From assembly GCA_036023115.1 (NCBI GenBank), contig JAYKKT010000061.1, forward strand, positions 10,993,501 through 11,057,500: a stretch of 64,000 bases of DNA, given 5' to 3'. The DNA is from Brasenia schreberi (Eukaryota; Streptophyta; Magnoliopsida; Nymphaeales; Cabombaceae). The notes beneath the pieces are model-generated. The model was not told the DNA's origin, searched no databases, and saw nothing but the letters and a program-made list of their open reading frames with translations. Numbering within the stretch: the first letter of the stretch is position 1; each line of letters opens with the position of its first letter. Positions 62,803 to 64,000 of this stretch are shown piece by piece. A program made the position numbers and the translations under genes.

Positions 62803-63340
62803 GTCACATGGAACCTGATATTAAAAGCTTAGAACCCAGGGTTTCAAGACCTCCTCCTCGATTTGTGTCATATGAATATTTTGAACCACAACAAAGAAAT
62901 TTGATTGTCACCCTTCGTCAAGTTAAGGAACCTAGGTTCTATCATTAAGCTAAAGGTATTCCAGAATGGGAAGATGCTATGAAAGATGAACTAACGCCCT
63001 AGACAAGGCTCAGACATGGATAGTTGCACCCTTGCCAAAAGATAAGAAAGTCATTGGATATCGATGGGTATATAAAATCAAAACTCACAGCAACGGTCAC
63101 ATTGAGAGATACAAGGCTAAACTAGTTGCTAAAGGTTATGCCAAAGAATATGGAATTGACTATGATGAAACCTTTACCCCAGTATCCACAATTAGAATTC
63201 TCATAATCATTAGTGCAATCAAGCAATGGAACATATACTTGATGTCAAGAATGCTTTCTTGAATGGCTACTTGAATGAAGAAGTCTACATGAGTCCTCTT
63301 CCTGGTGTCACTCTCCCTCCTGGTCATGCACTTAAATTAA
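62803..63340 (+). pseudogene. Copia reverse transcriptase N-terminal fragment
   Basis: 62810-63025 matches the copia element at 49570-49795 almost word for word (FEPQQRNLIVTLRQVKEPRF-like) and continues through the RT start that copy lacks: KDKKVIGYRWVYKIKTHSNG, then RYKAKLVAKGYAKEYGIDY and ETFTPVSTIRI. Stops at 62947 and 63000 and a frameshift near 63240. Truncated at about 63340 by the RTE LINE. Confidence 0.8.
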
Positions 63341-63344
63341 GAAA

Positions 63345-64000
63345 GGCTTTCGACAGCCAGCATAAAGAATTATGAGCATTTTCGGTCCCAAGCCCGGATA
63401 AAGGAGGAGGGTTGTGTTAGGCTTCCGACAACCAGCGTAAAACTTCGTCGGATTTTTACAACATGGATTACAAAAATTATGAGCATTGCTTTGGGGTGTC
63501 CCCGCCTAGCGACGTGGTGCAGAGCCCGAATGTAGTAAGAAGTAAGCAAGGGCCACTATATTTTCGCCCGAATGTAGTGAATTAATTTCAGAGAGGGTTC
63601 CCACATCATTGATGGGTGTGGGTAAAGAAGTTAGTCCCGCTACATTGCTGTCCGAATGTAGTGAAAAATTTTCAGAGAGGGTCTCCGCATTTTGATTATG
63701 GACGGATGTGGGGGGTAAGGAAGCTAGTCCTAGATAATAAGATTCGTATTGGTTCTTGGAATATTGGAACATTATCCAGTAAGCTAGTGGAGGTGGTAGA
63801 TACTATGATTCGGAGAAAGATTCATATTCTATGTTTACAAGAGACAAAATGGGTTGGAGAAAAAGCAAAGGAGATAGAAGATACATGTTTTAAATTATGG
63901 TACTCAGGTAAAAAAAAGGCTCGAAACGGAGTTGGTATTATCATAAATAAAGATTTAAAGGAGAGTGTAGTAGACATACAACGATATGGTGACCGAATCA
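63345..64000 (+). mobile_element. 5' end of an RTE-type LINE, running off the window
   Basis: Begins with GGCTTTCGACAGCCAGC and the head shared with the short derivatives (CCCGGATAAAGGAGGAGG). The 5' region holds an imperfect direct repeat (about 63588-63650 and 63660-63729; CAGAGAGGGT ... AGTTAGTCC). A coding region follows. Confidence 0.8.
63706..64000 (+). CDS. RTE LINE ORF, AP endonuclease domain (partial, 3' end outside window)
   Basis: ATG at 63706 (MWGVRKLVLDNK) leads without stops into the apurinic-endonuclease start IRIGSWNIGTLSSK and LCLQETKWVGEKA. Asn in SWN and Glu in LQET are the expected metal/catalytic residues. KKARNGVGIIINKDL follows. The frame stays open to the last base, making this the only LINE copy here with an undamaged stretch. 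It would nick target DNA for reverse transcription. Confidence 0.8.
   Translation, partial: MWGVRKLVLDNKIRIGSWNIGTLSSKLVEVVDTMIRRKIHILCLQETKWVGEKAKEIEDTCFKLWYSGKKKARNGVGIIINKDLKESVVDIQRYGDRI

Overview
This window is plant nuclear DNA, most likely from an angiosperm. It holds three recognisable host genes: a group I WRKY factor, a plastid/mitochondrial mTERF protein, and ERG28. Their exons are separated by long, AT-rich introns full of transposable elements. Species cannot be decided from the sequence alone.

Layout. 1-4.6 kb: AT-rich upstream DNA with tRNA-derived SINEs, a short LINE-derived element and long simple repeats. 4.65-13.8 kb (+): a six-exon WRKY20-type gene; intron 1 (4.2 kb) carries a degenerate RTE-type LINE. 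15.2-24.8 kb (-): a five-exon MTERF9 gene; its 7.8-kb intron 1 holds RTE LINE pieces, one of them split by a hAT transposon, and a solo LTR. 25-36 kb: decayed LTR retrotransposons (LTR with primer-binding site, copia coding remnants, two LTR-like arms in inverted orientation). 36-39.8 kb: low-content DNA with SINEs and a (TACATA)-type tandem array. 39.8-40.75 kb (+): ERG28 exons 1 and 2; the last short exon is not visible. 41.5-58.8 kb: a nested transposon stack. hAT-C (-) is split by hAT-B (+) and by a copia element, and next to it a Ty3/gypsy element is split by hAT-D and hAT-E. 58.8-64 kb: RTE LINE fragments, a TATAGCG-rich element with pyrimidine tandem repeats and a small ORF, a copia RT fragment, and the 5' end of an RTE LINE whose endonuclease ORF runs off the window.

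The WRKY and MTERF9 models rest on exon phases and splice sites that agree throughout. Insertion order can be read from target-site duplications: the gypsy element predates hAT-D and hAT-E, and hAT-C predates both hAT-B and the copia element. The most distinctive non-gene signals are a family of hAT elements with GATACG-type subterminal repeats (five members, repeatedly inserted into other transposons) and a tRNA-derived SINE family with A and B boxes (five clear copies, one degenerate).
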